From Branchiostoma floridae (Eukaryota; Chordata; Leptocardii; Amphioxiformes; Branchiostomatidae): a DNA stretch of 29,372 nt. Location of the stretch: NCBI RefSeq assembly GCF_000003815.2, contig NC_049981.1, forward strand, positions 34,038,597 to 34,067,968. The letters are read 5' to 3'. This document shows positions 9,370 to 17,345 of the stretch, one piece after another. Position numbers and translations under genes: made by a program. The notes beneath the pieces were generated by a model. The model was not told the origin of the DNA, searched no databases, and saw only the letters and a list, made by a program, of their open reading frames with translations. The first letter of the stretch is position 1; each line of letters begins with the position of its first letter.

Positions 9370-9699
9370 GTGGCGTCAGCAATAGTCAGTTCAGCTGCGA
9401 GCCGTGTCCAGCCGGCCACAGGTGCGTAAACGGGGATCAGGTGGCTGAAGCCTGCCCAGCGGGCACGGCCAGCAACGCGGGCGGCACGGCGTGCGACCCT
9501 TGCCCGGCGGGAGAGTTCAGCGGTGCGGACGGGTCCTCGGCCTGTCAGCAGTGCCCAGCAGGAACGTTCAACACGGCGGGCAGCTCCACCAGCTGCCAGG
9601 ACTGCCCGGCCAACACCTACAGCCACCCGGCAGGCTCCACCAGCTGCCAGGACTGCCCAGCCGGCTCCATCAGCTCCGCGGGCTCAGGAACATGCTCAA
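9370..9699 (+). CDS. GCC2/GCC3 (ephrin-receptor-like) cysteine-rich repeat exon
   Basis: The acceptor TTCGTTTGTTTAAG ends at 9369; donor CAA|GTACGT at 9699/9700; phase 1 on both sides, 330 bp. The protein is a run of CPAG repeats: CEPCPAGHRC, ACPAGTASNAGGTACDPCPAG, then C-x-x-CPAGTFNTAGSSTSCQDCPA and two more. This is the tyrosine-kinase ephrin-receptor-like/GCC2-GCC3 pattern (two disulphides per repeat), an extracellular spacer usually beside EGF, sushi or SRCR modules, as here. The minus-strand ORF over it is a GC-rich shadow. Confidence 0.85.
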
Positions 9700-9729
9700 G
9701 TACGTCACGCGTCTGTCATGTGTGCCACT

Positions 9730-10735
9730 GTGTAACACAGGTAGTGCCTGTCGTGTGTGCCACTGTTAGACACAGGTGGTGCCTGTCATGTGTGCCACTG
9801 TGTAACACAGGTAGTGCCTGTAGCGTGTGTGTCACTGTTAGACACAGGTAGTGTCTGTCGTGTGTTGCACTGTTAGACACAGGTGGTGTCTGTCGGGTGT
9901 GTCACTGTTAGACACAGGTAGTGCCTGTCGTGTGTGCCACTGTTAGACACAGGTGGTGCCTGTCATGTGTGCCACTTTGTGACACAGGTGGTGCCTGTAG
10001 TGTGTCACTGTTAGACACAGGTAGTGCCTGTCGTGTGTGGCACTGTTAGACACAGGTGGTGCCTGTAGGTGTTACTGTTAGACACAGGTAGTGTCTGTCG
10101 GGTGTGTCACTGTTAGACACAGGTAGTGCCTGTCGTGTGTGCCACTGTTAGACACAGGTGGTGCCTGTCATGTGTGTCACTTTGTGACACAGGTGGTGCC
10201 TGTAGTGTGTCACTGTTAGACACAGGTAGTGTCTGTCGTGTGTGTCATTGTTAGACACAGGTGGTGCCTGTTATGTGTGCCACTTTGTGACACAGGTGGT
10301 GCCTGTAGTGTGTCACTGTTAGACACAGGTGGTGCCTGTAGTGTGTCACTGTTAGACACAGGTGGTGCCTGTAGGTGTGGCACTGTTAGACACAGGTGGT
10401 GCCTGTCATGTGTGCCACTTTGTGACACAGGTGGTGCCTGTCGTGTGCGGCACTGTTAGACACAGGTGGTGCCTGTAGGTGTTACTGTTAGACACAGGTA
10501 GTGTCTGTCGGGTGTGTCACTGTTAGACACAGGTGGTGCCTGTCATGTGTGGAACTGTTAGACACAGGTGGTGCCTGTCATGTGTGACACTTTGTGACAC
10601 AGGTGGTGCCTGTAGTGTGTCACTGTTAGACTCAGGTAGTGCCTGTCGTGTGTGCCACTGTTAGACTTAGATAATGTGTCGTGTGTGTCACTGTTAGACT
10701 CAGGCAATGTGTCGTTTGTGTCATTGTTGGTTTAG
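9730..10735. repeat. Minisatellite, 33-35-bp unit, about 30 copies, in intron
   Basis: The unit is ACACAGGTGGTGCCTGTCGT followed by GTGTGCCACTGTTAG, with shorter variants lacking GTGCC and TTTGTG variants. Variant order partly repeats in blocks (about 9880-10060 against 10090-10220). It fills nearly the whole intron between the CPAG exon and the first EGF exon. The last copies degrade (10660-10735). No exon end is included in the unit. Confidence 0.9.
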
Positions 10736-10791
10736 GTATTGTCTGTTGACAGTGCTTATAGAGTTCTTCATTGCCTATTTCAAACCTATAG

Positions 10792-10905
10792 ACATCAACG
10801 AATGCGCCTCCAACCCGTGTCAAAATGGCGGTTTCTGCAATGACGAGACCAACAGGTACTCCTGCTCCTGCCCCAGTGGATACGGCGGCACCAACTGCCA
10901 GATAA
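10792..10905 (+). CDS. EGF-like domain exon (calcium-binding type), first
   Basis: The acceptor TTTCAAACCTATAG ends at 10791; donor ATAA|GTGAGT at 10905/10906; phase 1-1, 114 bp. It starts DINEC, the calcium-binding EGF signature, and has the six cysteines in order: NEC, NPC, GFC, YSC, C-P-S-G-YGG, and NC. The aromatic residue in RYSC fits the cbEGF consensus. It has the same length and phases as the next EGF exon. Confidence 0.93.
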   Translation, partial: TSTNAPPTRVKMAVSAMTRPTGTPAPAPVDTAAPTAR

Positions 10906-11050
10906 GTGAGTGTTCATTTTACACTTAGTGTTTACGGTAGTTGCAGATAGAAGCAAACGTTGAACATACTGTAATGAAAATTTTGAATGCTAATTTGGAG
11001 TTACACAGAGCCATTCTGGATTTATCTGTACCATTCTTTGCTCCTTACAG

Positions 11051-11164
11051 ACATCAATGAATGTTTGTCGAACCCATGCCGAAACGGCGGAAACTGTGTT
11101 GATCGGGTGGACGGCTACACCTGCACTTGCGTAGGCCACTACATGGGTACTCATTGTGATAAAG
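11051..11164 (+). CDS. EGF-like domain exon (calcium-binding type), second
   Basis: The acceptor TTCTTTGCTCCTTACAG ends at 11050; donor AAAG|GTACGT at 11164/11165; phase 1-1, 114 bp. DINECLSNPCRNGGNC, GYTCTC and THCDK give six cysteines in canonical spacing. The last 14 bases of the exon and its donor are repeated twice more in the intron (33-bp period). Confidence 0.93.
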
Positions 11165-11255
11165 GTACGTGGTATATGTGTGCGCACTGTGACAAAGGTT
11201 AGTGCTACATGTGTGTCTACTGTGACAAAGGTAGGTACTACATGGATGTCTTCTG
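11151..11255. repeat. 33-bp tandem repeat of the EGF exon end and splice donor, three copies
   Basis: Donor-bearing copies: GATAAAG|GTACGT (true, 11165), GACAAAG|GTTAGT (11198) and GACAAAG|GTAGGT (11231). The spacing is exactly 33 bp. The preceding CATTGT or ACTGT and the following TACATGTGTG-like bases are also shared, so the unit spans the junction. Confidence 0.85.
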
Positions 11256-11757
11256 TGTCCCCCCCTGCACAGCTATCCGACTGTTATGCCAGTAAGTTAT
11301 ATGTTTGTTGAACCGTGTGTTTCCCTGCACAGCTATCCGACTGTTATGCCAGTAAGTTACGTGTTTGTTGAACCGTGTGTTTCCCTGCACAGCTATCCGA
11401 CTGTTATGCCAGTAAGTTACGTGTTTGTTGAACCGTGTGTTTTCCCTGCACAGCTATCCGACTGTTATGCCAGTAAGTTACGTGTTTGTTGAACCGTGTG
11501 TTTTCCCTGCACAGCTATCCGACTGTTATGCCAGTAAGTTACGTGTTTGTTGAACCGTGTGTTTTCCCTGCACAGCTATCCGACTGTTATGCCAGTAAGT
11601 TATATGTTTGTTGAACCGTGTGTTTCCCTGCACAGCTATCCGACTGTTATGCCAGTAAGTTACGTGTTTGTTGAACCGTGTGTTTTCCCTGTACAGCTAT
11701 CCGACTGTTATGCCAGTAAGTTATATGTTTGTTGAACCGTGTGTTTTCCCTGCACAG
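11256..11757. repeat. 60/61-bp tandem repeat of the SRCR exon acceptor, eight intronic copies
   Basis: Acceptor-bearing copies place CAG before CTATCCGACTG at 11273, 11333, 11393, 11454, 11515, 11576, 11636 and 11697; the ninth (11758) is the true SRCR exon start. Periods are 60 or 61. Each copy has a pyrimidine tract (TTTCCCTGCACAG), the first 11 bases of the exon, then TTATGCCA and a strong donor GTAAGT. Confidence 0.93.
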
Positions 11758-12063
11758 CTATCCGACTGGTGGGCGGCAGCCTGGAGAATGAAGGCAGAGT
11801 GGAAGTCTTACACAATAATCAGTGGGGGACTGTCTGTGACGACAGCTGGGATATCAACGACGCGCACGTGGTGTGCCGGATGCTCGGCTATGCGGACGCT
11901 CACGAGGCGAGAAGTGGCGCCGCGTTCGGCATCGGCACGGGCCCGATCTGGCTGGATGACGTGGGCTGCTCCGGTACCGAGTCATCTCTGGCCGACTGCA
12001 ACCATAGAGGATGGGGAAGTCACAACTGTGGCCATACGGAAGATGCAGGCGTAGTCTGCTCAA
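11758..12063 (+). CDS. SRCR domain exon
   Basis: The acceptor is GTTTTCCCTGCACAG ending at 11757; donor TCAA|GTAAGC at 12063/12064; phase 1-1, 306 bp. It is a full scavenger receptor cysteine-rich domain in one exon: [60 protein letters not shown] and DAGVVC. I count six cysteines. SRCR domains are extracellular ligand-binding modules, often in innate immune receptors. The first 11 bases are shared with the upstream intronic repeat. Confidence 0.95.
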
Positions 12064-12365
12064 GTAAGCCAACTTTAACCGAAGTCACGGGTAAACGGAG
12101 GATCCCGTGGTGTTTGAGTGAATTTACGAACATTCAGTGGATGAAATGAGTGGATGAACTTGACCAGAAATGAGTGGATGAACTTGACCTGAAAATATTT
12201 GCGTGATGCATGTTCATCAACTAGAAGAAGTGTATGTTTTGGCAGACAACAAATGCTTGAATACTTTTATAATTAGTACAAATCACCTCGTGAATGTTGT
12301 ATGACCTAAGTGCTTGCGGTTTACTTGGTACATTTCATTCGTGGTGAATGTGTTTGTTTTACCAG
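12064..12365. other. Intron between SRCR and sushi exons
   Basis: About 300 bp. It holds a two-copy repeat of AATGAGTGGATGAACTTGACC near 12145-12190. Nothing else is recognised. Confidence 0.5.
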
Positions 12366-12551
12366 GCCCGTGCCCGAACCCCCCGATCCTCAGCGCCGCC
12401 AGCATCTCGGGCTGTGGCGCCCCCTACTCGGAAGGCGAGACCTGCACCTACAGCTGCAACAGCGGCTACTTCGTGGACGGCGGCTCGCGGACCCGGACCT
12501 GCAGCGGCGCAGGCACCTGGAGCGGATCGGACCTGGTCTGCACACGCCAAT
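12366..12551 (+). CDS. Sushi (CCP/SCR) domain exon
   Basis: The acceptor TTTGTTTTACCAG ends at 12365; donor CAAT|GTGAGC at 12551/12552; phase 1-1, 186 bp. It starts PCPNPPILSAAS and continues GETCTYSCNSGYFVDGG, TRTCSGAGTWSGSDLVC, giving the CCP pattern with its conserved tryptophan and last cysteine. There are two extra cysteines (GCG and ETC). The exon is very GC-rich compared with its flanks, which produces shadow ORFs in other frames. Confidence 0.92.
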
Positions 12552-13344
12552 GTGAGCCAGCTTGTATTTCCAAACAACGCTTCAAATTTGTAGACTTATC
12601 CACAACAATCAACAACCAACCTCTCTAAACCATGCGCATCACGATGTTTGCTTTCTTTCCTTTGGAAGTCGTTTATTCTTTCCAGCCTCAGTCATTCCAT
12701 CGTGTCGTTTGTTCACTCTCATGTAACGCGGTTGGGGATATTCGGTATATCATGGTGTAGGTGTGGTGAAGATAGCTTATTTATTTGTTGCTCTGTGACC
12801 GGAGGGCAACCTCCGTAGACAGAGTATTAGTTTTGTAAATGTAACGCGCGTTAGGATTTAGGTCAGTTTTGATCTTGTCCTCCTGCTAAATGTGTCGCCG
12901 ACTGGAGTGGTGCCATGTGTTCAATGCCTAGATATTGTCTTCATGAAACACGGAGGTATAGTTTCTGGTGCATCTGTTTATGTTTGCTTATGTACAGAAA
13001 TGTACAAAGTGACATGAATATTATGCAAGTAAGGCATTGATTTGCATAATTGATAGGAAAAATCTGCAATTCCAGTGTTTCTAATAATAGAGTTAATTTA
13101 ACACAAAGTACGTATTCAATGACAAGTGAAACTTCACCAGATACGAATTATGTGAATGATAGTATAATTTGCATAATTAATGTAAAAGTGCCATGATTCT
13201 ATAATGGTAAATGGTTCGAATCACATGTGCAAGATAGATAAAATTACAGGCTTGGGCAGATTACAATACAACTACTTTCTAGGAGATAAAAAACGTTTGC
13301 AACGTGCTACACATTATTAGAAGATCACGTTATGCTAAATACGT
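12552..13344. other. AT-rich intron, nothing recognised
   Basis: Low-complexity intronic DNA. I found no exon with phase-1 splice sites and no clear element ends. Confidence 0.45.
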
Positions 13345-13761
13345 GCCTGTAATGTCAGCGTGTTGTGCTGAATGTGAAGCCTGTAACAGCGTGTTGTGCT
13401 GAATGTGTAGCCTGTAACAGCGTGTTGTGCTGAATGTGTGGCCTGTAACAGCGTGTGGTGCTGAATGTGTGGCCTGTAACAGCGTGTTGTGCTGAATGTG
13501 TAGCCTGTAACAGCGTGTTGTGCTGAATGTGTAGCCTGTAACAGCGTGTTGTGCTGAATGTGTGGCCTGTAACAGCGTGTTGTGCTGAATGTGAAGCCTG
13601 TAACAGCGTGTTGTGCTGAATGTGTGGCCTGTAACAGCGTGTTGTTTTAAATGTGTGGCCTGTTGCAGCGTGTTGTGCTGCATGTGTGGCCTGTAACAGC
13701 GTGTTGTGCTGAATGTGTGGCCTGTAACAGCGTGTTGTTTTAAATGTGTGGCCTGTTGCAG
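13345..13761. repeat. 31-bp tandem repeat of the next exon's acceptor, 13 intronic copies
   Basis: The unit is GCCTGTAACAGCGTGTTGTG followed by CTGAATGTGTG. From 13379 to 13751 the period is exactly 31 for 12 steps (the first step is 34). The last copy, GCCTGTTGCAG|CGTGTTACTGGG, is the true acceptor, so each unit repeats the acceptor and the first bases of the exon (CGTGTT). The copy with GTTGCAG at 13668 also matches the upstream TTGTTTTAAATG tract. Confidence 0.9.
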
Positions 13762-13890
13762 CGTGTTACTGGGAAGGGACGGCTGTCTTCTGCAACCCGG
13801 GCGGCTGCGACTGGGGCATCTACGTGCGCAGCAGCAAGTGTGGCGACGGAGCCTGCTGCTGGACAGGCAACAAGATCTACTGCTGTAACG
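13762..13890 (+). CDS. Eight-cysteine module exon, family not recognised
   Basis: The acceptor TGTGGCCTGTTGCAG ends at 13761; donor AACG|GTGGGT at 13890/13891; phase 1-1, 129 bp (43 codons). It follows the sushi exon in the same orientation. The peptide is rich in Cys, Trp and Gly: CYWEGTAVFC, then GGCDWG, KCGDGACCW and IYCC, eight cysteines with two CC pairs, so probably a small disulphide-rich extracellular module. I cannot assign it to a named family. It is flanked on both sides by arrays that repeat its splice junctions. Confidence 0.75.
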
Positions 13891-14340
13891 GTGGGTACAG
13901 CAAACTCACATATACTGCTGTAACGGTGGGTACAGCACACTCACATATACTGCTGTAACGGTGTGTGCAGCACTCACATATACTGCTGTAACGGTGGGTA
14001 CAGCAAACTCACATATACTGCTGTAACGGTGGGTACAGCAAACTCACATATACTGCTGTAACGGTGGGTACAGCACACTCACATATACTGCTGTAACGGT
14101 GGGTACAGCACTCACATATACTGCTGTAACGGTGGGTACAGCAAACTCACATATACTGCTGTAACGGTGGGTACAGCACACTCACATATACTGCTGTAAC
14201 GGTGGGTACAGCACTCACATATACTGCTGTAACGGTGGGTACAGCAAACTCACATATACTGCTGTAACGGTGTGTGCAGCACTCACATATACTGCTGTAA
14301 CGGTGGGTACAGCACACTCACATATACTGCTGTAACGGTG
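13878..14340. repeat. 33-35-bp tandem repeat of the exon end and splice donor, about 13 copies
   Basis: The unit is GTGGGTACAGCAAACTCACA followed by TATACTGCTGTAACG. TACTGCTGTAACG are the last 13 bases of the exon at 13762-13890 and GTGGGT is its donor. Variants have CACTCAC (33 bp), CACACTCAC or GTGTGTGCAGC. The array starts at the junction and runs to about 14340. Confidence 0.92.
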
Positions 14341-14507
14341 GATTGCCTGTAAAGCAGGTCTAGTTTGACCTATTTGAGTTATTTCCTGTTAAAATAAATA
14401 AAGTGAAAGTGAAGTGAATCATTTCATTAAGATGGCCAGACTGCTCAGAAGAGAGGAAAACAAAAGATAAAAGCACAACGATCAAAGCAACTTCTTGTTC
14501 TAAACAG
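14341..14507. other. Possible retroposon tail, otherwise unassigned
   Basis: CCTGTTAAAATAAATAAAGTG at 14385-14405 followed by GAAAGTGAAGTGAA resembles a SINE or LINE 3' tail. The rest shows nothing. Confidence 0.3.
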
Positions 14508-15982
14508 ATGATGACTAGTTCAGACAAAAGTGTAGCAGAGGGATTTTTTACTGACAGTTTCTTTTCTGTTTTCAGGCGTGTAGGAACCTTCCTGCGCATG
14601 CGTGCTGAGGAGGGGACATCACGTGATTATCGACACACTTTATCTCATTCGGACAGTATTCACGTTATGAGCCCGATCAGTCTAAATCAGAGTTATATTC
14701 TCACATCGGACAGTATTCACGTTATGAGCCAGATCAGTCTAAATCAGAGTTATATTCTTACATCGGACAGTATTCACGTTATGAGCCAGATCAGTCTAAA
14801 TCAGAGTTATATTCTCACATCGGACAGTATTCACGTTATTGGCCCGATCAGTCTAAATCAGAGTTATATTCTTACATCGGACAGTATTCACGTTATGAGC
14901 CAGATCAGTCTAAATCAGAGTTATATTCTTACATCGGACAGTATTCACGTTATGAGCCAGATCAGTCTAAATCAGAGTTGTATTCTTACATCGGACAGTA
15001 TTCACGTTATGAGCCCGATCAGTCTAAATCAGAGTTATATTCTTACATCGGACAGTATTCACGTTATGAGCCAGATCAGTCTAAATCAGAGTTATATTCT
15101 CACATCGGACAGTATTCACGTTATGAGCCCGATCAGTCTAAATCAGAGTTATATTCTCACATCGGACAGTATTCACGTTATTGGCCCGATCAGTCTAAAT
15201 CAGAGTTATATTCTCACATCGGACAGTATTCACGTTATGAGCCCTATCAGTCTAAATCAGAGTTATATTCTCACATCGGACAGTATTCACGTTATGAGCA
15301 CGATCAGTCTAAATCAGAGTTATATTCTTACATCGGACAGTATTCACGTTATTGGCCCGATCAGTCTAAATCAGAGTTATATTCTCACATCGGACAGTAT
15401 TCACGTTATGAGCCAGATCAGTCTAAATCAGAGTTATATTCTTACATCGGACAGTATTCACGTTATGAGCCCGATCAGTCTAAATCAGAGTTATATTCTT
15501 ACATCGGACAGTATTCACGTTATGAGCCAGATCAGTCTAAATCAGAGTTATATTCTTACATCGGACAGTATTCACGTTATGAGCCAGATCAGTCTAAATC
15601 AGAGTTATATTCTTACATCGGACAGTATTCACGTTATGAGCCCGATCAGTCTAAATCAGAGTTATATTCTTACATCGGACAGTATTCACGTTATGAGCCA
15701 GATCAGTCTAAATCAGAGTTATATTCTTACATCGGACAGTATTCACGTTATGAGCCCGATCAGTCTAAATCAGAGTTATATTCTTACATCGGACAGTATT
15801 CACGTTATGAGCCAGATCAGTCTAAATCAGAGTTATATTCTCACATCGGACAGTATTCACGTTATTGGCCCGATCAGTCTGAATCAGAGTTATATTCTCA
15901 CATCGGAAACCTGCGCCACATGGTGACTCAAGTTGGCAGAAGAATTAGAGACGGGGAAATAACAGATGAATGTCTGTCTTGA
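14508..15982 (+). repeat. 57-bp minisatellite, 22 units, with two long overlapping open frames
   Basis: Units begin TCGGACAGTATTCACGTTAT and run from 14649 to 15902, exactly 22 steps of 57 bp with no indel. One frame opens at an ATG at 14508 and gives 472 codons (repeat SDSIHVMSQISLNQSYILT). A second frame gives the 19-residue repeat around GQYSRYEPDQSKSEL and ends at 15982 after RHMVTQVGRRIRDGEITDE. Base variants (GAGCCAGAT, GAGCCCGAT, TTGGCCCGAT; TCTTACA or TCTCACA) are interspersed. With a 57-bp period an open frame is expected by chance quite often, so coding is unproven. The only obvious acceptor (TTCTTTTCTGTTTTCAG, ending 14575) would hit a stop in phase 1, so it does not simply extend the upstream gene. 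Confidence 0.8.
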
Positions 15983-16094
15983 AATGAGTAAAATGTGAGA
16001 TAATCGTCACATCGGGTTTCAGCTGCTCCCAGCGTCACACACGAGAGGCGGCCTGGGCAGAACACGCCTCTCCAGTCACCTAATACATATAGTA

Positions 16095-16257
16095 GTATTA
16101 TACATTAGATAGGGATAACAAACTATAAGGTGCAGTATTATACATTAGACACTGATAACAAACTACAAGGTGCAGTATTATACATTATATAGGGATAACA
16201 AACCACAAGGTGCAGTATTATACATTATATAGGGATAACAAACCACAAGGTGCAGTA
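16095..16257. repeat. 40-bp tandem repeat, four copies
   Basis: GTATTATACATTA... at 16095, 16135, 16175 and 16215, each followed by GATAACAAAC(C/T)A(C/T)AAGGTGCA. Spacing is exactly 40. Confidence 0.9.
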
Positions 16258-16600
16258 GATTGTTAACCTTCGCCTTCACGTATCAGACACGTGGTTCTTT
16301 GGATATCATCCTGAAGGGGTTTGGACTTTGGACGAATGCTGTCGTCATCTTCTTTTATGGTAAATCATTAGATATAAGTTGACACATCTACTTGGCTGTA
16401 AAACAATGGGAGCAACTTGAACTCGATGGGCGCCACGACAACTGCAGCACAATGCTGGGGAAGAAGGAATTCTGGAACTTATGGATTAATGAGTCCAACT
16501 GGCGTCGGATTTATCAAAATATCGACTTTCAGATAAATTCCTTAAAGAAACTAGCTGCTATTATACGGCTTACGTCGATGAGTCACCGACGCGGCAATGT
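16258..16600. other. Unassigned sequence, may be part of the following element
   Basis: A short ORF runs from 16392 but shows no family motif; its C-terminal part lies in the dispersed repeat at 16600-16710. The upstream part may be the same element's body. Confidence 0.3.
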
Positions 16601-16710
16601 TACTGATAAAGATAGTTGGTGCAGTCCGAAACGTCTGACCGTTTCCAAAATTATATCCAGTTGCTTCAGTAACTGCTTTTGGCGTATTGCACGGCTTTTT
16701 AGTAAAACAT
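16601..16710 (+). mobile_element. Third Penelope-like terminal-repeat fragment, with hammerhead-like boxes
   Basis: CTGATAA (16603-16609) and CCGAAACGTCTGACCGTTTC (16626-16645) are followed by CAAAATTATATCCAGTTGC and TTCAGTAACTGCTTTTGG. This matches 8596-8650 with few differences. CTGATAA and GAAAC are in the order and spacing of a hammerhead core (CUGANGA...GAAA), with one G-to-A change in the first box. Confidence 0.5.
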
Positions 16711-16865
16711 CGAGAATTATAGAAAATTAATTATTGGACTTAACAAATTTAAAGAAATAATTGAAACTGAACAGTTTAGTTCCTTTCCTTCTGTATCCCG
16801 GCATTGTGTTTAGCGAGTCTGTAGTTTATCAGTTGATCACATAGTCGGCGACATGGTTACTCCAT

Positions 16866-17095
16866 GATGACGTCAGTCTGACAATCCGTCACCATGTTGC
16901 CCGGATGTAGCCCTCAGGTCTGCCAGCGTTTTAACCTCCCCAATTACGTCATACCATTCTCATTACGTCATGCAACCGTAATTACGTAAAACCATACCAA
17001 TACGTAGTGCAACACACAGTACCTCTTACCACCCTCATTACGTCATGATATCCTCATTACGTCATAACATCCCATACGTCATGCCATCCACTCGG
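16866..17095. repeat. Degenerate tandem repeat carrying ACGTCA motifs
   Basis: TGACGTCA (a perfect palindromic CRE) at 16868-16875 is followed by TTACGTCAT at about 16944 and 16963, TTACGTAA at about 16982, TTACGTCAT at about 17039 and 17057, and ATACGTCAT near 17077. The surrounding CCTCA/ACCA sequence is loosely repeated with a period near 19-20 bp. It could be a plain minisatellite or a cluster of bZIP (CREB/ATF) sites. Confidence 0.5.
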
Positions 17096-17179
17096 CTGCA
17101 TTCCTAACATATGACGCCATTTAGACGATGACTGTAAAGACCAGACTAAAAAAAGTAGCCATCAGGACGGTTAAGATGC

Positions 17180-17345
17180 TGGTAGTTTCCCTGATAAGGA
17201 TTTATATTGTCAAGATTTATGTAGTAAGGGTTACTTGATAAGGCATGTGTGATAAGGGTTACACTGTAATTAGGGTTATGTAAAAGTGCTATGTAATAAG
17301 AGTTATGTTCTAAGGGTTTTGTGGTAAGGCTTATGAAAAATTAAG
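17180..17345. repeat. Degenerate short tandem repeat (GTGATAAGGGTTATGTA-like)
   Basis: A roughly 20-bp unit is seen as AGTAAGGGTTACTTGATAAGG, GTGATAAGGGTTACACTG, AATTAGGGTTATGTAA, AATAAGAGTTATGTTC and TAAGGGTTTTGTGG. Copies are strongly diverged. Confidence 0.5.

Noticed and set aside
9303-9626. Minus-strand 107-codon Ala/Arg-rich ORF
   Set aside because: GC-rich shadow of the plus-strand CPAG exon, which has correct acceptor, donor and cysteine pattern.
13330-13683. Minus-strand 117-codon His/Gln/Thr-rich ORF
   Set aside because: 31-bp minisatellite read in reverse; no gene.
16109-16250. TAGGGATAACA inside the 40-bp repeat resembles the start of the I-SceI homing endonuclease site
   Set aside because: Only the first 11 bases match; the remaining bases differ, so it is chance.
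17268-17280. AATTAGGGTTATG resembles the telomere repeat TTAGGG
   Set aside because: A single match inside a diverged AAGGGTTA-like repeat; no run of TTAGGG.
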